Positions 25,334 to 35,402 of a stretch of 47,614 nucleotides of DNA are shown piece by piece; position 1 is the first letter of the stretch; each line of letters starts with the position of its first letter. The stretch covers positions 1-47,614 of the forward strand of contig JAJDNS010000009.1 in the NCBI GenBank assembly GCA_022340585.1. Direction: 5' to 3'. The stretch is from Acidobacteriota bacterium (lineage in GTDB: Bacteria; Acidobacteriota; Vicinamibacteria; Fen-336). The notes beneath the pieces were generated by a model, which saw nothing but the letters and a program-made list of their open reading frames with translations, did no database searches and was not told the origin of the DNA. The translations under genes and the position numbers were made by a program.

Positions 25334-25807
25334 TCAGCCCTCTGGCTTCTCGACGACGACCGTGTCGAGCCGGGGCTTCGAGAAGAACAGCCCGCGCCCC
25401 TTCTCGTCCGCGCGCCACGCGGTGTTGTACCGGACCAGCCGGTCGACCAACACCTTGAGGACCCGCCCCGCGTGCTCCTGGAGGGCCTGCGGCTCCGGAC
25501 AGGCCACGACCACCGCCACCCGGCCGTTCACGACGACGAGGAAGAAGCCGTCGTCTTCCCAGCTCCCGAAGACGTCCTCCTCCACCCCCGCCTCGGAGTG
25601 CAGGGCCCGGGGGAGGGCAAAGAGGCCCTCGGTGTGCTCCTCCAGGAAGCGGCGCAGTCCCCAGGGCGCCGCCTCCTCGGGGTCGGCGTCCTCGAACAGC
25701 ACACCTTTCGGCTCCAGCAGGCACGCGTACCGGCCGTCTCCGAGCCCGCGCAGGGCCCCGAGCAGCTTCTGGATCTCCCTCCCGAGCTTCTCGTGCGACT
25801 CGAACAT
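25334..25807 (-). CDS. Hypothetical protein, possible Roadblock/LC7-like fold
   Basis: The 157-residue soluble protein has no signal peptide. The order of a helix, strands (YACLLEPKGVLFEDAD), a helix, then FGSWEDDGFFLVVVNGRVAVVVACP and a final helix (LQEHAGRVLKVLVDRLVRYN) resembles a Roadblock/LC7 domain. Such proteins often work with small GTPases or PATAN proteins. This is by-eye likeness only. The gene is divergent from the chemosensory operon, whose own PATAN-domain protein is at 36492-38474. Confidence 0.6.
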   Translation of the reverse strand: MFESHEKLGREIQKLLGALRGLGDGRYACLLEPKGVLFEDADPEEAAPWGLRRFLEEHTEGLFALPRALHSEAGVEEDVFGSWEDDGFFLVVVNGRVAVVVACPEPQALQEHAGRVLKVLVDRLVRYNTAWRADEKGRGLFFSKPRLDTVVVEKPEG

Positions 25808-25900
25808 GTGGACGCGATCGGGCGCACTATACCGCGAGGGCGGGGGGCCGAGCCAGCCTCGTGAGACCCCTTCGCCAGAGCCACGGCCGCCCCTTACTGC

Positions 25901-25929
25901 TTGAAGGAAAGCACTTTCGGTGGTAGAAC
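25901..25929 (+). promoter_or_regulatory. Candidate promoter of the chemosensory operon with dyad in the spacer
   Basis: TTGAAG (25901-25906) and TAGAAC (25924-25929) are 17 bases apart. The spacer starts with the dyad GAAAG-CA-CTTTC (25907-25918), which could bind a regulator. A later stem (CCGTGCC 25941-25947, GGCACGG 25972-25978) would lie in the leader. Confidence 0.4.
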
Positions 25930-26025
25930 CCTTCTGACGTCCGTGCCGGTCGCCCGTCTGTCCGAGGTCCGGGCACGGGCGGAAAGGAGTCTTGACGCGG
26001 CCCCCGGGTCGCGGGAGAGAGCGGG

Positions 26026-26400
26026 ATGCTGAGGAAGATCCTTGCCGTCGACGATTCGGCGCTGATTCATCAGATGTACAAGCTCTTTCTCTCCAGGTAC
26101 AAGAACTGCAAGCTCGTGAGCGCCATGAACGGGCTGGAGGCTCTCGACAAGCTGGGTCAGGAAGAGGAGATCGACCTCATCCTGCTCGACATCAACATGC
26201 CCGTCATGAACGGCCTCGAGTTCCTCCAGCGCGTCCAGAAGGAATCGGCGTACAAGGACATCCCGGTCATCATCATCTCCACCGAAGGCAAGGAGGAGGA
26301 CACGGTCCGGGGTCTGAAGATGGGGGCCAAGGGGTACGTGAAGAAGCCCTTCCAGGCCTCGGAGCTCCACAGCCTCATCGAGAAGATCACCGGATCGTGA
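26026..26400 (+). CDS. CheY-like single-domain response regulator
   Basis: The 124-residue receiver has the acidic pair D9/D10, phospho-acceptor D55 (LILLDINMP), switch residue T86 (IISTEG) and K107 (GYVKKPF). With no output domain it would act by protein contact once phosphorylated by the CheA encoded 28 bases downstream. First gene of the operon. No flagellar genes are nearby, so its output may be another apparatus, for example type IV pili, or an intracellular partner (inference). Confidence 0.92.
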   Translation: MLRKILAVDDSALIHQMYKLFLSRYKNCKLVSAMNGLEALDKLGQEEEIDLILLDINMPVMNGLEFLQRVQKESAYKDIPVIIISTEGKEEDTVRGLKMGAKGYVKKPFQASELHSLIEKITGS

Positions 26401-26428
26401 GCCCCGGAGCCACGCGCCGGGATCGCTG

Positions 26429-28171
26429 ATGGAGTTCGAGGTCTCCACGGAGCTCGTTGGCATCTACCTCGAGGATGCGCGCGAGCACCTCGCCGTCCTC
26501 GATGCCGTTTTGCTCCAGCTCGAGCGTGACGGCCCTTCCCCCGACGCTGTCGGCTCGCTGCTGGGTCCCCTCCACACCCTCAAGGGCAACAGCGGGATGA
26601 TCGGGCTCATCGCGGTCAAGGACTATGTCCACCGCCTCGAAGACGCCTTCACTCGCATTCGCGACGGCTCGCTGGCTCTCACCGCCCCGGTCCTCCAGCT
26701 CCTCTTCGAGGGGGCGACCGCGCTCCGCGAGGCGGTCGAGTCCGTGGGGGCTTCGGACGGCCCGGAGCGCGACCTCGCCGAGGAGACGGTGGCGCTCGAC
26801 TCGTTGCTGGCCGCCCCTGCGGCGGTGGGGCCTCCGGTCCCCGCCCGGGAGACCCCGGCCTCCTCGCCCGCGGCCACGGCGGCCGAGTCCGAGGCGCCGG
26901 AATCCGCGCCGGAGAAGGGACGCACGGGCCGTGCCGGTGACCCCGGCTTCGTCCCGGTGCGGTCCAGCCTCGTAAGAGTCGACTTCGCCAAGCTCGACCT
27001 CCTCCTGAACCTCGTGGGCGAGCTCATCGTGCACCGCACCAAGCTCACCGAGATGGGCCGGCAGGTGGCGGCGGTGGTGCCCGACGCCGGCCAGGAGCTG
27101 GCCGACTCCGTGCACCAGATCGCCAGCGTCTCCACGCAGCTCCAGGAGACGATCATGGACATCCGGATGCTTCCCATCCGGCACGTCTTCGAGCGGTTTC
27201 CCCGCCTCGTCCGCGATCTCGCCCACAGCTCGGGCAAGCAAATCGAGCTGGTCCTCCAGGGTGAGGACACGCGGGTGGACAAGGCGGTCATCGACGAGAT
27301 CGGCGAGCCTCTCGTGCACCTGATCAGGAACGCCGTCGACCATGGCATCGAGGCGCCCGAGGCCCGGCGCGCCGCCGGAAAGCCGCCGACGGGAACGATC
27401 CTCCTCTCCGCCGCCCAGGAGTCGAGCCAGGTAGTGATCACCCTCGTCGACGACGGGGCGGGCATCGACGCCGCCGAGGTGCGCTCCCGCGCCGTTGAGC
27501 GGGGCCTCGTGGGCGCCGACGAGAAGCTCACCGACCGGGAGATCATCCAGTTCATCTTCGCGGAAGGCTTCTCCACTGCCCGCGCGGTCACCGACGTCTC
27601 CGGTCGGGGGGTCGGGCTCGACGTGGTCGTCCAGTGCATGGAGAGGCTCAACGGCCTCATCGAGGCGGAGACCATCCCCGGGGCCGGGACCAAGTTCACT
27701 CTCCAGCTGCCGCTGACCCTGGCCATCATCACCGTTCTCATGATCGAGGTGGGGGGCAACGTGTACGCCCTTCCCTCCGGGGCGGTGGTGGAGAGCCTGC
27801 GCTACCGCCGGAGCGACGTCGTGCAGATGCACGGCCGCGACACCCTGCGGATCCGGGACCGGATCATTCCCCTCGTGCACCTGGCCGACCACTTCGGCGT
27901 GGCCTCGAGCACCAAGGGGGAGGAGGCCTACGCGGTCATCATCGGCCGCGGGGAGAAGCGTCTGGGGCTGACCGTGGACCGCCTGCTCGGCCAGCAGGAC
28001 GTGGTGATCAAGGCGCTCGATGCCGTGGTCTCGGGAGAGACGCTGGGGGTGGCCGGGGCGACCATCCTCGGCGACGGCCGGGTGGTGCTCGTGCTCGACG
28101 TGGCCGCGCTCTTCGAGGGCAGCCGGGCTCGGGGCGGCCGCGGAGCGGCCCGGCCGGAAGCAGGGGCTTGA
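26429..28171 (+). CDS. cheA: CheA histidine kinase
   Basis: The 580-residue kinase has an Hpt domain with phospho-acceptor H49 (LGPLHTLKGNSGMIGL), a variable linker, dimerisation helices (VRVDFAKLDLLLNLVGELI), a catalytic ATP domain (HLIRNAVDHGIE, LVDDGAGID, GRGVGLDVV) and a CheW-like domain (about 435-565). It has no recognisable P2 domain between Hpt and dimerisation parts; that stretch (about 130-185) is short and Ala/Pro-rich. It would phosphorylate the CheY-like protein and CheB. No receiver domain is fused to the C terminus. Confidence 0.95.
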   Translation: MEFEVSTELVGIYLEDAREHLAVLDAVLLQLERDGPSPDAVGSLLGPLHTLKGNSGMIGLIAVKDYVHRLEDAFTRIRDGSLALTAPVLQLLFEGATALREAVESVGASDGPERDLAEETVALDSLLAAPAAVGPPVPARETPASSPAATAAESEAPESAPEKGRTGRAGDPGFVPVRSSLVRVDFAKLDLLLNLVGELIVHRTKLTEMGRQVAAVVPDAGQELADSVHQIASVSTQLQETIMDIRMLPIRHVFERFPRLVRDLAHSSGKQIELVLQGEDTRVDKAVIDEIGEPLVHLIRNAVDHGIEAPEARRAAGKPPTGTILLSAAQESSQVVITLVDDGAGIDAAEVRSRAVERGLVGADEKLTDREIIQFIFAEGFSTARAVTDVSGRGVGLDVVVQCMERLNGLIEAETIPGAGTKFTLQLPLTLAIITVLMIEVGGNVYALPSGAVVESLRYRRSDVVQMHGRDTLRIRDRIIPLVHLADHFGVASSTKGEEAYAVIIGRGEKRLGLTVDRLLGQQDVVIKALDAVVSGETLGVAGATILGDGRVVLVLDVAALFEGSRARGGRGAARPEAGA

Positions 28172-28174
28172 CCG

Positions 28175-29029
28175 ATGTACGAGGGCTACTGGGAGCTGAG
28201 CGAGAAGCCGTTCCGCAAGACCCCGGACCCTCGCTACCTGTTCCTGAACGAGACCTACGAGGAGGCCCTCGAGCGTCTCCTCTTCGCCGTCGAGGAGATG
28301 GAGCTGGCCCTCCTCACCGGGGAGGTGGGCTCGGGCAAGACTCTCCTGACTCGTGCCCTCGTCGACCGGGTGGGGGAGCGCTACGAGGCGGGCATGATCC
28401 TCAACCCCCGCCTCCCCCCGCGTCAGTTCCTCCAGACCGTTGCCGTGGAGCTGGGGGTGGAGGAGCCCCGCTTCCACAGCAACGAGCTGCTCGACCAGAT
28501 CCACGAGCGTCTCCTCGCGCTGCACGAGCAGGACCGGGCGGCGCTCCTGATCGTCGACGAGGCGCACCTGATCCCGGGCAAGGCGACCTTCGAGGAGATC
28601 CGGCTGCTCACCAACTTCCAGCTCGACGACGGCAACCTGATCGCGGTCCTGCTCGTGGGTCAGCCCGAGCTGCGCGGGCGGCTCCGGCACCGGACCTACC
28701 GGGCGCTGACCCAGCGCGTGGGCGTCTCCTTCGATCTGGTGCCCCTGAGCGTGGAGGACACCCGGGCCTACCTCGCCCACCGCCTGACGGTGGCGGGCGC
28801 GGAGCGGATGCTGTTCGACGACGAGGCGATCGGACGACTCCATGCCGCGGCCGCCGGGGTGCCGCGACTCCTCAACCACCTGGCGACCCAGGCCCTCATC
28901 GAGGGCATGGCGCGGGGGGCGGAGGCGGTCGACGGCGCCGCGGTGGCGGCGGTGCTGCAGGACGATTTTGCGACCGAGGGGACCACCTCTCGGAAGGAGG
29001 GCGCCCTCCTGGGGGCGCGGAAGAAGTAG
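28175..29029 (+). CDS. ExeA-like AAA ATPase within the chemosensory operon
   Basis: The 284-residue ATPase has the N-terminal YWELSEKPFRKTPDPRYLF segment, Walker A GEVGSGKT, Walker B LLIVDEAHL and sensor-like QPELRGRL. This is the ExeA/GspA type that helps build secretins and pilus-type pores, but it lacks the C-terminal peptidoglycan-binding and membrane parts. It starts 3 bases after cheA and ends immediately before cheW. It may link signalling to a secretion or pilus machine; that is inference from family and position. Confidence 0.85.
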   Translation: MYEGYWELSEKPFRKTPDPRYLFLNETYEEALERLLFAVEEMELALLTGEVGSGKTLLTRALVDRVGERYEAGMILNPRLPPRQFLQTVAVELGVEEPRFHSNELLDQIHERLLALHEQDRAALLIVDEAHLIPGKATFEEIRLLTNFQLDDGNLIAVLLVGQPELRGRLRHRTYRALTQRVGVSFDLVPLSVEDTRAYLAHRLTVAGAERMLFDDEAIGRLHAAAAGVPRLLNHLATQALIEGMARGAEAVDGAAVAAVLQDDFATEGTTSRKEGALLGARKK

Positions 29030-29836
29030 ATGGGTCGAATGGCTGACGCACGCAAACGGTCCCGTCGTCCGGGCAAGGCCGGGCGTCCCTCGCCGGAGCC
29101 CCCCGCGCCCCCCGGCGCTCCCTCCACCGCAGACCGGCCCCCCGCCGGGGACGCGGGTGCGGCGCGCACCGAGGGGTCGATCGTTCTCCCCTCGTCGGGG
29201 CTGGCCGCCGACGTGCTGGCGCAACCGGCGGCGGCGGCGATCGCTGCCGAGCCGGCCGCGACGGCCCCGGGGCCCGCCCCGGCGGGCGAGAGACCGGCCG
29301 CCGGGGCGCCTTCTCCCGCCCCGGGGGCGCAGAGCCTGTCCTTCTTCGCGGCGCCGGCCCAGGAGCAGAGGGTGGCGGCCGAAGACACCGAGCACCTCGC
29401 GACGTTCGTTCTCGACAAGGAGGAGTACGGGGTGGACGTGCGGCAGGTCCAGGAGATCCGGCGCGTGGGTGAGATCACCGCCGTGCCCCGGGCCCCCGAG
29501 TTCGTCCGGGGCGTGATCAACCTGCGCGGGCGAATCCTGCCGGTGCTGGACCTCAAGCGGAAGCTGAACCTCGGCGAGGTGGGGGTCGACCGCGCCGCCC
29601 GCATCGTGGTGGTCCGGACGCAGGGTCGGATGCTCGGTCTTCTCGTGGACGGGGCCTCGCAGGTCCTGAAGGTGCCGGTCTCGCGCGTGGAGCCCCCGCC
29701 GGAGGAAGTCGTGGAGCGCGGCGGAGACTACATTCGTGCGGTGGCCAAGCTCGACGACCGGCTGATCATCCTCATCGATCTGGAACGCATCCTCGCGCAG
29801 GAGCTACGTGAGGCGCCGGTCGCGACCGGGGCCTGA
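29030..29836 (+). CDS. cheW: CheW adaptor with long disordered N-terminal extension
   Basis: The 268-residue product has a CheW domain at about 120-260 (TFVLDKEEYGVDVRQVQEI, then PRAPEFVRGVINLRGRILPV, and DRLIILIDLERIL). The first 115 residues are Pro/Ala-rich and basic at the start (ARKRSRRPGK), so probably disordered. CheW couples receptor to CheA. ATG 29030 follows the previous stop directly; a second in-frame ATG is 9 bases further. The extension is far longer than in E. coli CheW. Confidence 0.92.
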   Translation: MGRMADARKRSRRPGKAGRPSPEPPAPPGAPSTADRPPAGDAGAARTEGSIVLPSSGLAADVLAQPAAAAIAAEPAATAPGPAPAGERPAAGAPSPAPGAQSLSFFAAPAQEQRVAAEDTEHLATFVLDKEEYGVDVRQVQEIRRVGEITAVPRAPEFVRGVINLRGRILPVLDLKRKLNLGEVGVDRAARIVVVRTQGRMLGLLVDGASQVLKVPVSRVEPPPEEVVERGGDYIRAVAKLDDRLIILIDLERILAQELREAPVATGA

Positions 29837-29851
29837 AGGGGGCGAAGGGCA

Positions 29852-32164
29852 ATGCTGGGTTTCGTGAAGGAAAGTGCGAACATGGCCTTCATCACAAGGT
29901 CGATCCGGGCGAAGCTGCTGCTCCTCATCGTGGTCATCGCCGTGGTGGTGGGGCTGGCCGCGGTTGCCTACGACGTCGTGACCGGGGGCAGCGCCATCGA
30001 CGACCAGCTCGTGAAGCGGGGGCGCTACATCGCCGGCAACCTCGCGTTCAACGCCAAGTACGGCGTTCTCACCGAGGACCGTCCCCTTCTCGTGAACCTC
30101 CTGACGGGGGCCACGGGGGCAGGGGCCCAGGGCGAGGTCTCCGACGTGGTCGGGGCCATGGTCCGCGACGCCCGCGGCGAGGTCCTCGCCCAGGTGGGCG
30201 AGGAGATCCGCGGGGTGCCCGCCGACCCGGCCGCCCGGCTCGGTGAGATCGAGACCGAGACCGCCACCGGCGAGGCGGTCTACCTGTTCCGCGCTCCGGT
30301 CACCACGGGCGGTGACGGCTCCGGGCTGTCCGAGGACCTCGGGGGAGAGGCTCCGGCGGAGGCGATCAAGGGCGGGGTCGAGGTGGCGATCAGCCGCGGC
30401 GCGATCGCCCAGATCAAGAACCGGCGCATGATCGAGGCGCTGTCCGTCGGGCTGCTCTTCGTGGCCCTGGGCGCCGCCGCCGCCCTGTTCCTCACCGGGC
30501 GGTGGCTGAGTCCCCTGCAGGAGATGGCCCAGGCCTCGGAGGCGGTGGCCAAGGGCGACCTGACGGTCAAGATCGAGTCCGACTCCCGCGACGAGGTCGG
30601 CATTCTCGGTCGCAGCCTCAACGAGATGGTGGGCAATCTGCGGGGGGTGGCCGACAACATCCAGGACGCGTCGGTCCAGGTGGCGTCCTCGGCCGGGCAG
30701 ATCTCGGCCAACGCGCGCCTCATCAACGAGGGCGCCCAGGGACAGGCCCAGGCCGCGGAGGAGACCTCCACCTCGATGGAGGAGATGGCGGCCTCGATCC
30801 AGACGGTGGCCGGCAGCGCCCAGGGGCTCGCCGCCTACGTGGAGGAGACCTCCAGCTCGATCACGGAGATGGGCGCGTCGATCGAGGAGGTGGCGCGTTC
30901 CGGCGCCACCCTCGCCCAGACCGTCACCGAGGCCTCGGCCACCATCGAGCAGATGACGGTGTCCATCGACCAGATGGCCCGGGACCTCGAGAGCCTGTCG
31001 GGGACGGTCAACGACACCACCACCACCGTCGAAGAGGTGGCCTCCTTCATCGCCTCCGTGGCCGAGAACGCGGAGCAGCTCGGAGAGGCGGCGAGCCGCA
31101 CGAGCACCACGGTCTCGGAGATGGCGGGGGCGGTCAACGAGGTGGCCAAGATCGCCTCCGAGGCCGACCGCATCAGCGCCCGCGCCTCCGAGGACGCGAA
31201 GACCGGCGACGAGGCGGTGGCCCGCACCGTCGACGGCATGAAGGCCATCTCCGAGAACATGGAGAACACCGCCCGGGTCATCACCGGTCTCGGCAAGCGC
31301 TCGGACGAGATCGGGCGCATCCTGGAGGTCATCGAGGAGATCGCCGACCAGACCAACCTCCTCGCCCTGAACGCCGCCATCGAGGCGGCCCGGGCCGGCG
31401 AGGCGGGGCGGGGCTTCGCCGTCGTGGCCGACGAGGTCCGCAAGCTCGCCGAGCGCTCGGTGGAGGCGGCCAAGGAGATCGGCGAGGTCGTGCGACAGGT
31501 CCAGCAGGACACGACCGACGCGGTGGAGGTGGCCCGGGCCGGGGCCGCCGAGGCGAAGACAGGCATGCAGCTCGCGGACAAGGCCGGGGTGGCGCTGAGG
31601 AACATCATCGAGTCGGTCTCGCGCTCCAGCGAGCTCATGGGGCAGATCGCGGCGGCAACCGGCAAGCAGTCCCAGGCGTCCTCCGAGGTGCTGGAGACGG
31701 TCGCGGCCATGAACACCGCGACCGACCAGGTGACGAGCGCGGTGAAGGAGCAGGCCGAGGGCTCGAAGCAGATCCGCGCGGCCATGGAGAACATCAAGAA
31801 GGTGATGGCCCAGGCCGCCTACTCAACGCGAGAGCAGGCCGCCGGGGGCCGCCAGGTCCGCCTGTCGGTGGAGAACATCAACAAGATCGCGTCACAGGTG
31901 GGCCTCGCCACCCGCGAGCAGGCGGAGGGCAGCCGCCAGATCATCAACGCGGTCGAGCGCATGAACGACCAGACCCAGCAGGTCTCCCACGCCACCGCCG
32001 AGCAGAAGAAGGGCGGGGAGCTGGTGGTGAAGGCCATGGAGAACATCTCCGAGATCGCCCGGGACAACCTCGCGACGGTCCAGGAGATGTCCAAGGCCAC
32101 CGCCAACCTGGCCCAGCAGGCGGAGAACCTGGCCCAGATGGTCTCGGTCTTCAAGGTGCAGTGA
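29852..32164 (+). CDS. Methyl-accepting chemotaxis receptor
   Basis: The 770-residue receptor has a membrane helix (about 20-38), a sensor region of about 150 residues, a second membrane helix (about 196-216) and a HAMP region. A very long helical signalling domain follows, with the tip [21 protein letters not shown] at about residues 495-515. Many Glu/Gln-rich methylation-type heptads flank it, including repeated REQA..R..I..VE units towards the C terminus. There is no C-terminal NWETF-type CheR tether; the end is [11 protein letters not shown] 29852 has GAAGGGGGCGAAGGG upstream; ATG 29882 with AAGGAAAG is an alternative. Confidence 0.93.
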   Translation: MLGFVKESANMAFITRSIRAKLLLLIVVIAVVVGLAAVAYDVVTGGSAIDDQLVKRGRYIAGNLAFNAKYGVLTEDRPLLVNLLTGATGAGAQGEVSDVVGAMVRDARGEVLAQVGEEIRGVPADPAARLGEIETETATGEAVYLFRAPVTTGGDGSGLSEDLGGEAPAEAIKGGVEVAISRGAIAQIKNRRMIEALSVGLLFVALGAAAALFLTGRWLSPLQEMAQASEAVAKGDLTVKIESDSRDEVGILGRSLNEMVGNLRGVADNIQDASVQVASSAGQISANARLINEGAQGQAQAAEETSTSMEEMAASIQTVAGSAQGLAAYVEETSSSITEMGASIEEVARSGATLAQTVTEASATIEQMTVSIDQMARDLESLSGTVNDTTTTVEEVASFIASVAENAEQLGEAASRTSTTVSEMAGAVNEVAKIASEADRISARASEDAKTGDEAVARTVDGMKAISENMENTARVITGLGKRSDEIGRILEVIEEIADQTNLLALNAAIEAARAGEAGRGFAVVADEVRKLAERSVEAAKEIGEVVRQVQQDTTDAVEVARAGAAEAKTGMQLADKAGVALRNIIESVSRSSELMGQIAAATGKQSQASSEVLETVAAMNTATDQVTSAVKEQAEGSKQIRAAMENIKKVMAQAAYSTREQAAGGRQVRLSVENINKIASQVGLATREQAEGSRQIINAVERMNDQTQQVSHATAEQKKGGELVVKAMENISEIARDNLATVQEMSKATANLAQQAENLAQMVSVFKVQ

Positions 32165-34533
32165 GCGTCGACATCCCCGGCGCCCTGGAGATCCTGAGGG
32201 GCGGAGAGGAAACCGCCCGGCGTCGGGCGGTCGATCGCCTGGCGGCGTCCGCCCACCCCGACGCCATCCCCCCGCTCCTTCTCGCGGTGGGCGACGACAG
32301 CTGGGGGGTGCGGCAGGCGGCCATCGAGGCCCTCGCCGCCTTTCCCCCTCCCTCCCTGATGCCCGCCCTCGAGTCCGCGCTGCGCGAGGAGCAGGACGCG
32401 GGGCTGCGCAATGCCGCGATGGAGATCTACGTCCGCCTGGGGACCGATGCCGTCGAGCCCCTCGTCGCGCTGCTCGGCGACGCCGACGAGGAGGTGCGCC
32501 TCTTCGCCGCGGTGATGCTGGGCTCGATCGAGGAATCAGGGGCTGCCCCGGCTCTCATCCAGACCCTCTCCGATCCCGATGTCAACGTGCGTCACGCTGC
32601 TGCTGCCAGCCTCGGCCAGATGAGAGCGCCGGAAGCCGTGCCCCGCCTCATCGAGGCGCTCCGCTCCGAGCCCTGGCTTCAGTACCCGGCAATCCACGCC
32701 CTCGGGGAGATCGGAGACCCGGAGGCCGCGCCCGCGCTGCTCGAGCTCCTCGACGACGAGTTCTTCCGGGCGCCGGCGCTCGAGGCCCTCGGCCGGGTCG
32801 CCGGGCGCGAGGCGCTCTCCCGCATCGCCGCCCATCTCCTGAACCCCGACCCCACCCTGCGCAATGCGGCCATCCGCGCCGTCGTCGAGATCGAGCAGCG
32901 CGCCACCGCCTCCGGGGAGAGCCTCGATCCCGAGGTCCAGGCGGCCCTGAGGAGGGAGGAGCTCGTCGCCCACCTCATCGACATGCTCGCCGACGACGAG
33001 GTCCGCAACCGCCGGACTGCGGCGGTGACCCTCGGCTGGCTCCGCGAGGCCCGCGCCACCGGCCCCCTCCTCGCGCTTCTCGGGGACCCCGCGGTGCAGG
33101 AGTTCGCGGGCCACGCCCTCGTCTCCATCGGGTTCCAGGAGCGCCCGGCCTGGGAGGCGGCCCTGGCCGACCCCGACGACGCGGTGCGGGCGGGGGCCAC
33201 CCGCTGCCTGGCGTGGATCGCTCCTCCGGAAGGAACGACGCTCGTCGCCCCCCTGATCCACGACCCCGCGGCCGAGGTGCGGGCGGAGGCGGCGTCGGCG
33301 GTGGGCCGTCTCGGCGACGAGGACGCGCCGATGCTCCTCTTCGAGCTGCTCGGCGACGAGAGCGAGCTGATCCAGGAGAGCGCGATGGAGGCCCTCGCTC
33401 ACATGAGCCCGGAGCGGGTGCGGCCCCTGCTCCTCCAGGCCCTCGCCGGCCCGGGAGCCGAGGCCCCGGTGCGCGCGGCGCAGACGCTGGGGCTGCTGCA
33501 GGACCTCACCACGGTCCCCGACCTCGTCGTCGCCGCCCGCAGCCCACGCGAGGTCGTCCGGGCCGCCGCACTGCAGGCACTGGGAGAGATGCCGGGCTCC
33601 CAGGCCCTGGGGGTCCTGCGGGCTGCCCTCGGCGACGAGAGCTCGCTCGTGCGTCAGCAGGTCGTCGTCGCCCTCGGCCGCCTGCGTGAGCCCGAGGCCG
33701 CCGCCGACCTCCTCCCCCTCCTCGACGAGGCCGACCCCCGCCTGCGCTTTGCCGCGGTGCGCGCCCTCGGCCAGATCAGGAACGCCGACGCCGTCGAGCG
33801 CCTGCTGCCGCTGCTCGACGATCAGCGCAAGGAGCTGCGATTCGCCGCGGTGGAGGCCCTCGGACAGATCCGTGCCCCGGCCGCGGTCCGACCCCTCATC
33901 GAGATCCTGCGTGACACCGACCGCAACCTGCGCCGCGCCGCCGCGGAGGCCCTGGGCGAGATCGGCGATCCCCAGTCGGTGGCCGCGCTCCTCGTCGCTC
34001 TCGAGGACGAGCACTGGAGCGTCCGTTGCGCGGCGGCGGCGGCCCTCGGCCACCTGCGCAGCCTCAAGGCGGTGGCCGCGCTCCAGGCGCGCGTGGACGA
34101 CTCCGATGCCACGGTGCGCCGTGCCGCAGTCGCCGCCCTCGGGGAGACGGGAGACTCGCGGTCCGCTCCGCGGCTGCTCGCTGCCCTCGCCGATCCCGCC
34201 CTCCAGGCCACCGCCCTGGAGGCGCTGCGGCGCTTCGGGACGGCGGCGCTGCCGGAGATGGAGCGAACCCTCGCCTCGGGGGACGCCGAGCCCGATCTGC
34301 GGCGGCTCCTCGTCGACCTCGCCGGACGCTTCGAGGACCCGGCGGCCCGGCGGCTGCTGCTCGCCGCGCTGCGTGACACCAACGCCGCGGTCCGGGTGGA
34401 AGCGGCGCAGGCTCTGGGCGAGGGCGGCTTCCGGGAGGCCCTGCGGCCCCTCCTGGACCTCAAGTCGTCGGACCCCGCCCCCGAGGTTCGTCAGGCCGCG
34501 GCAGGGGCGCTCCGAAGGCTGCAGCCCCGGTGA
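32161..34533 (+). CDS. Long HEAT-repeat (PBS-lyase type) protein
   Basis: The 790-residue product is built almost wholly of about 31-residue HEAT-like repeats, with recurring motifs such as [26 protein letters not shown] and [15 protein letters not shown]. It makes a superhelical scaffold for protein contacts. No enzyme motif is seen. GTG 32161 overlaps the receptor stop (GTGA) and its own stop overlaps the cheR start, so it is locked into the operon. HEAT proteins are known in some Myxococcus chemosensory clusters; here it may scaffold the CheY-like output or a receptor. Many repeats share near-identical DNA, so local repeat-unit variation is possible. Confidence 0.88.
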   Translation: MSVDIPGALEILRGGEETARRRAVDRLAASAHPDAIPPLLLAVGDDSWGVRQAAIEALAAFPPPSLMPALESALREEQDAGLRNAAMEIYVRLGTDAVEPLVALLGDADEEVRLFAAVMLGSIEESGAAPALIQTLSDPDVNVRHAAAASLGQMRAPEAVPRLIEALRSEPWLQYPAIHALGEIGDPEAAPALLELLDDEFFRAPALEALGRVAGREALSRIAAHLLNPDPTLRNAAIRAVVEIEQRATASGESLDPEVQAALRREELVAHLIDMLADDEVRNRRTAAVTLGWLREARATGPLLALLGDPAVQEFAGHALVSIGFQERPAWEAALADPDDAVRAGATRCLAWIAPPEGTTLVAPLIHDPAAEVRAEAASAVGRLGDEDAPMLLFELLGDESELIQESAMEALAHMSPERVRPLLLQALAGPGAEAPVRAAQTLGLLQDLTTVPDLVVAARSPREVVRAAALQALGEMPGSQALGVLRAALGDESSLVRQQVVVALGRLREPEAAADLLPLLDEADPRLRFAAVRALGQIRNADAVERLLPLLDDQRKELRFAAVEALGQIRAPAAVRPLIEILRDTDRNLRRAAAEALGEIGDPQSVAALLVALEDEHWSVRCAAAAALGHLRSLKAVAALQARVDDSDATVRRAAVAALGETGDSRSAPRLLAALADPALQATALEALRRFGTAALPEMERTLASGDAEPDLRRLLVDLAGRFEDPAARRLLLAALRDTNAAVRVEAAQALGEGGFREALRPLLDLKSSDPAPEVRQAAAGALRRLQPR

Positions 34534-35402
34534 AGTTCCCCCACCCCGACTACGACGTGGACCTCAGCGAGGAGGAGTTCCGCCTCCTCCGCGACTTCGT
34601 ACACGAGAGGTTCGGCCTCTTCTTCGACGGGACCCAGCGGTCGAGCTTGAAGAGCCGCCTCGCGCCGCGGCTCGGCCTCCTCGGACTTCTCTCCTTCGAG
34701 GACTACTACCGCTACCTCCGCTTCGCTCCCGACCGGGCCGCGGAGCAGCAGCGCATGGTGAGTCACCTCACCAACAACGAGACCTACTTCTTCCGCGAGC
34801 AGCCCCAGCTCCAGGTCTTCGCGAGCCACGTGCTGCCGACCCTGAAGGAGCGTCGGGCGAAGGCCGACAAGCGCACCCTCCGCCTCCTCTCGGTGGGGTG
34901 CTCGACCGGCGAGGAGGCCCTCACCCTGGCCATGATCCTCTTCGACAGCGGGCAGTTCTTCTGGGGCTGGGACGTGCGGGTCACCGGGCTCGACGTCGAC
35001 GAGGCGGCCCTGGAGAAGGCCGCGCGCGGGGCGTACCATCAGAACTCCCTGCGGGCGGTCAACCCCCAACAGCTCGAGCGCCACTTCGTGAGCCGGACCG
35101 ACGGGGTGAGGGTGAAGGACTCGGTGCGCAAGCTGGTCTCCTTCCGTCCCGGCAACCTTCTCGATCCCGGGAGCTACGAGGGGTCCACGCCCGTGGACGT
35201 GATCTTCTGCCGCAACGTCCTCATCTATTTCTCGGACGAGGCGATACAGCGGGCGGTGATGCTCTTCCACGACATCCTGACGCCCGGTGGGTACCTCTTC
35301 CTCGGGCACGCTGAGTCGCTGGCCCGCGTGACCAGCGCCTTCACTCCCATCCGATTCCAGGGGGCGATCGTGTACCAGAAGCCGGAGAAACCGCAGGCAT
35401 GA
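34530..35402 (+). CDS. cheR: CheR receptor methyltransferase
   Basis: The 290-residue enzyme methylates receptor glutamates with S-adenosylmethionine. An N-terminal helical domain (1-80) is followed by SHLTNNETYFFRE, the SAM-binding LLSVGCSTGEEALTLAM, and DVIFCRNVLIYF then GGYLFLGHAES. GTG 34530 overlaps the HEAT gene stop, and the stop overlaps cheB (ATGA 35399-35402). Confidence 0.95.
   Translation: MKFPHPDYDVDLSEEEFRLLRDFVHERFGLFFDGTQRSSLKSRLAPRLGLLGLLSFEDYYRYLRFAPDRAAEQQRMVSHLTNNETYFFREQPQLQVFASHVLPTLKERRAKADKRTLRLLSVGCSTGEEALTLAMILFDSGQFFWGWDVRVTGLDVDEAALEKAARGAYHQNSLRAVNPQQLERHFVSRTDGVRVKDSVRKLVSFRPGNLLDPGSYEGSTPVDVIFCRNVLIYFSDEAIQRAVMLFHDILTPGGYLFLGHAESLARVTSAFTPIRFQGAIVYQKPEKPQA

Noticed and set aside
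26387..29395. A 1002-codon open frame on the minus strand over cheA, the ATPase and cheW
   Set aside because: The plus-strand genes carry clear domain motifs; the antisense product is Gly/Arg/Asp/His-rich and unrecognisable.
30502..32160. Extending the HEAT protein upstream over the receptor gene
   Set aside because: The upstream part of that frame is a shadow of the receptor; the GTG at 32161 gives a clean start and 4-base overlap.
32161..34533. Tandem DNA repeats in the HEAT gene as a mobile or satellite repeat
   Set aside because: The periodicity is about 31 codons and follows the protein repeat with diverged codons, so it is a protein-level feature.
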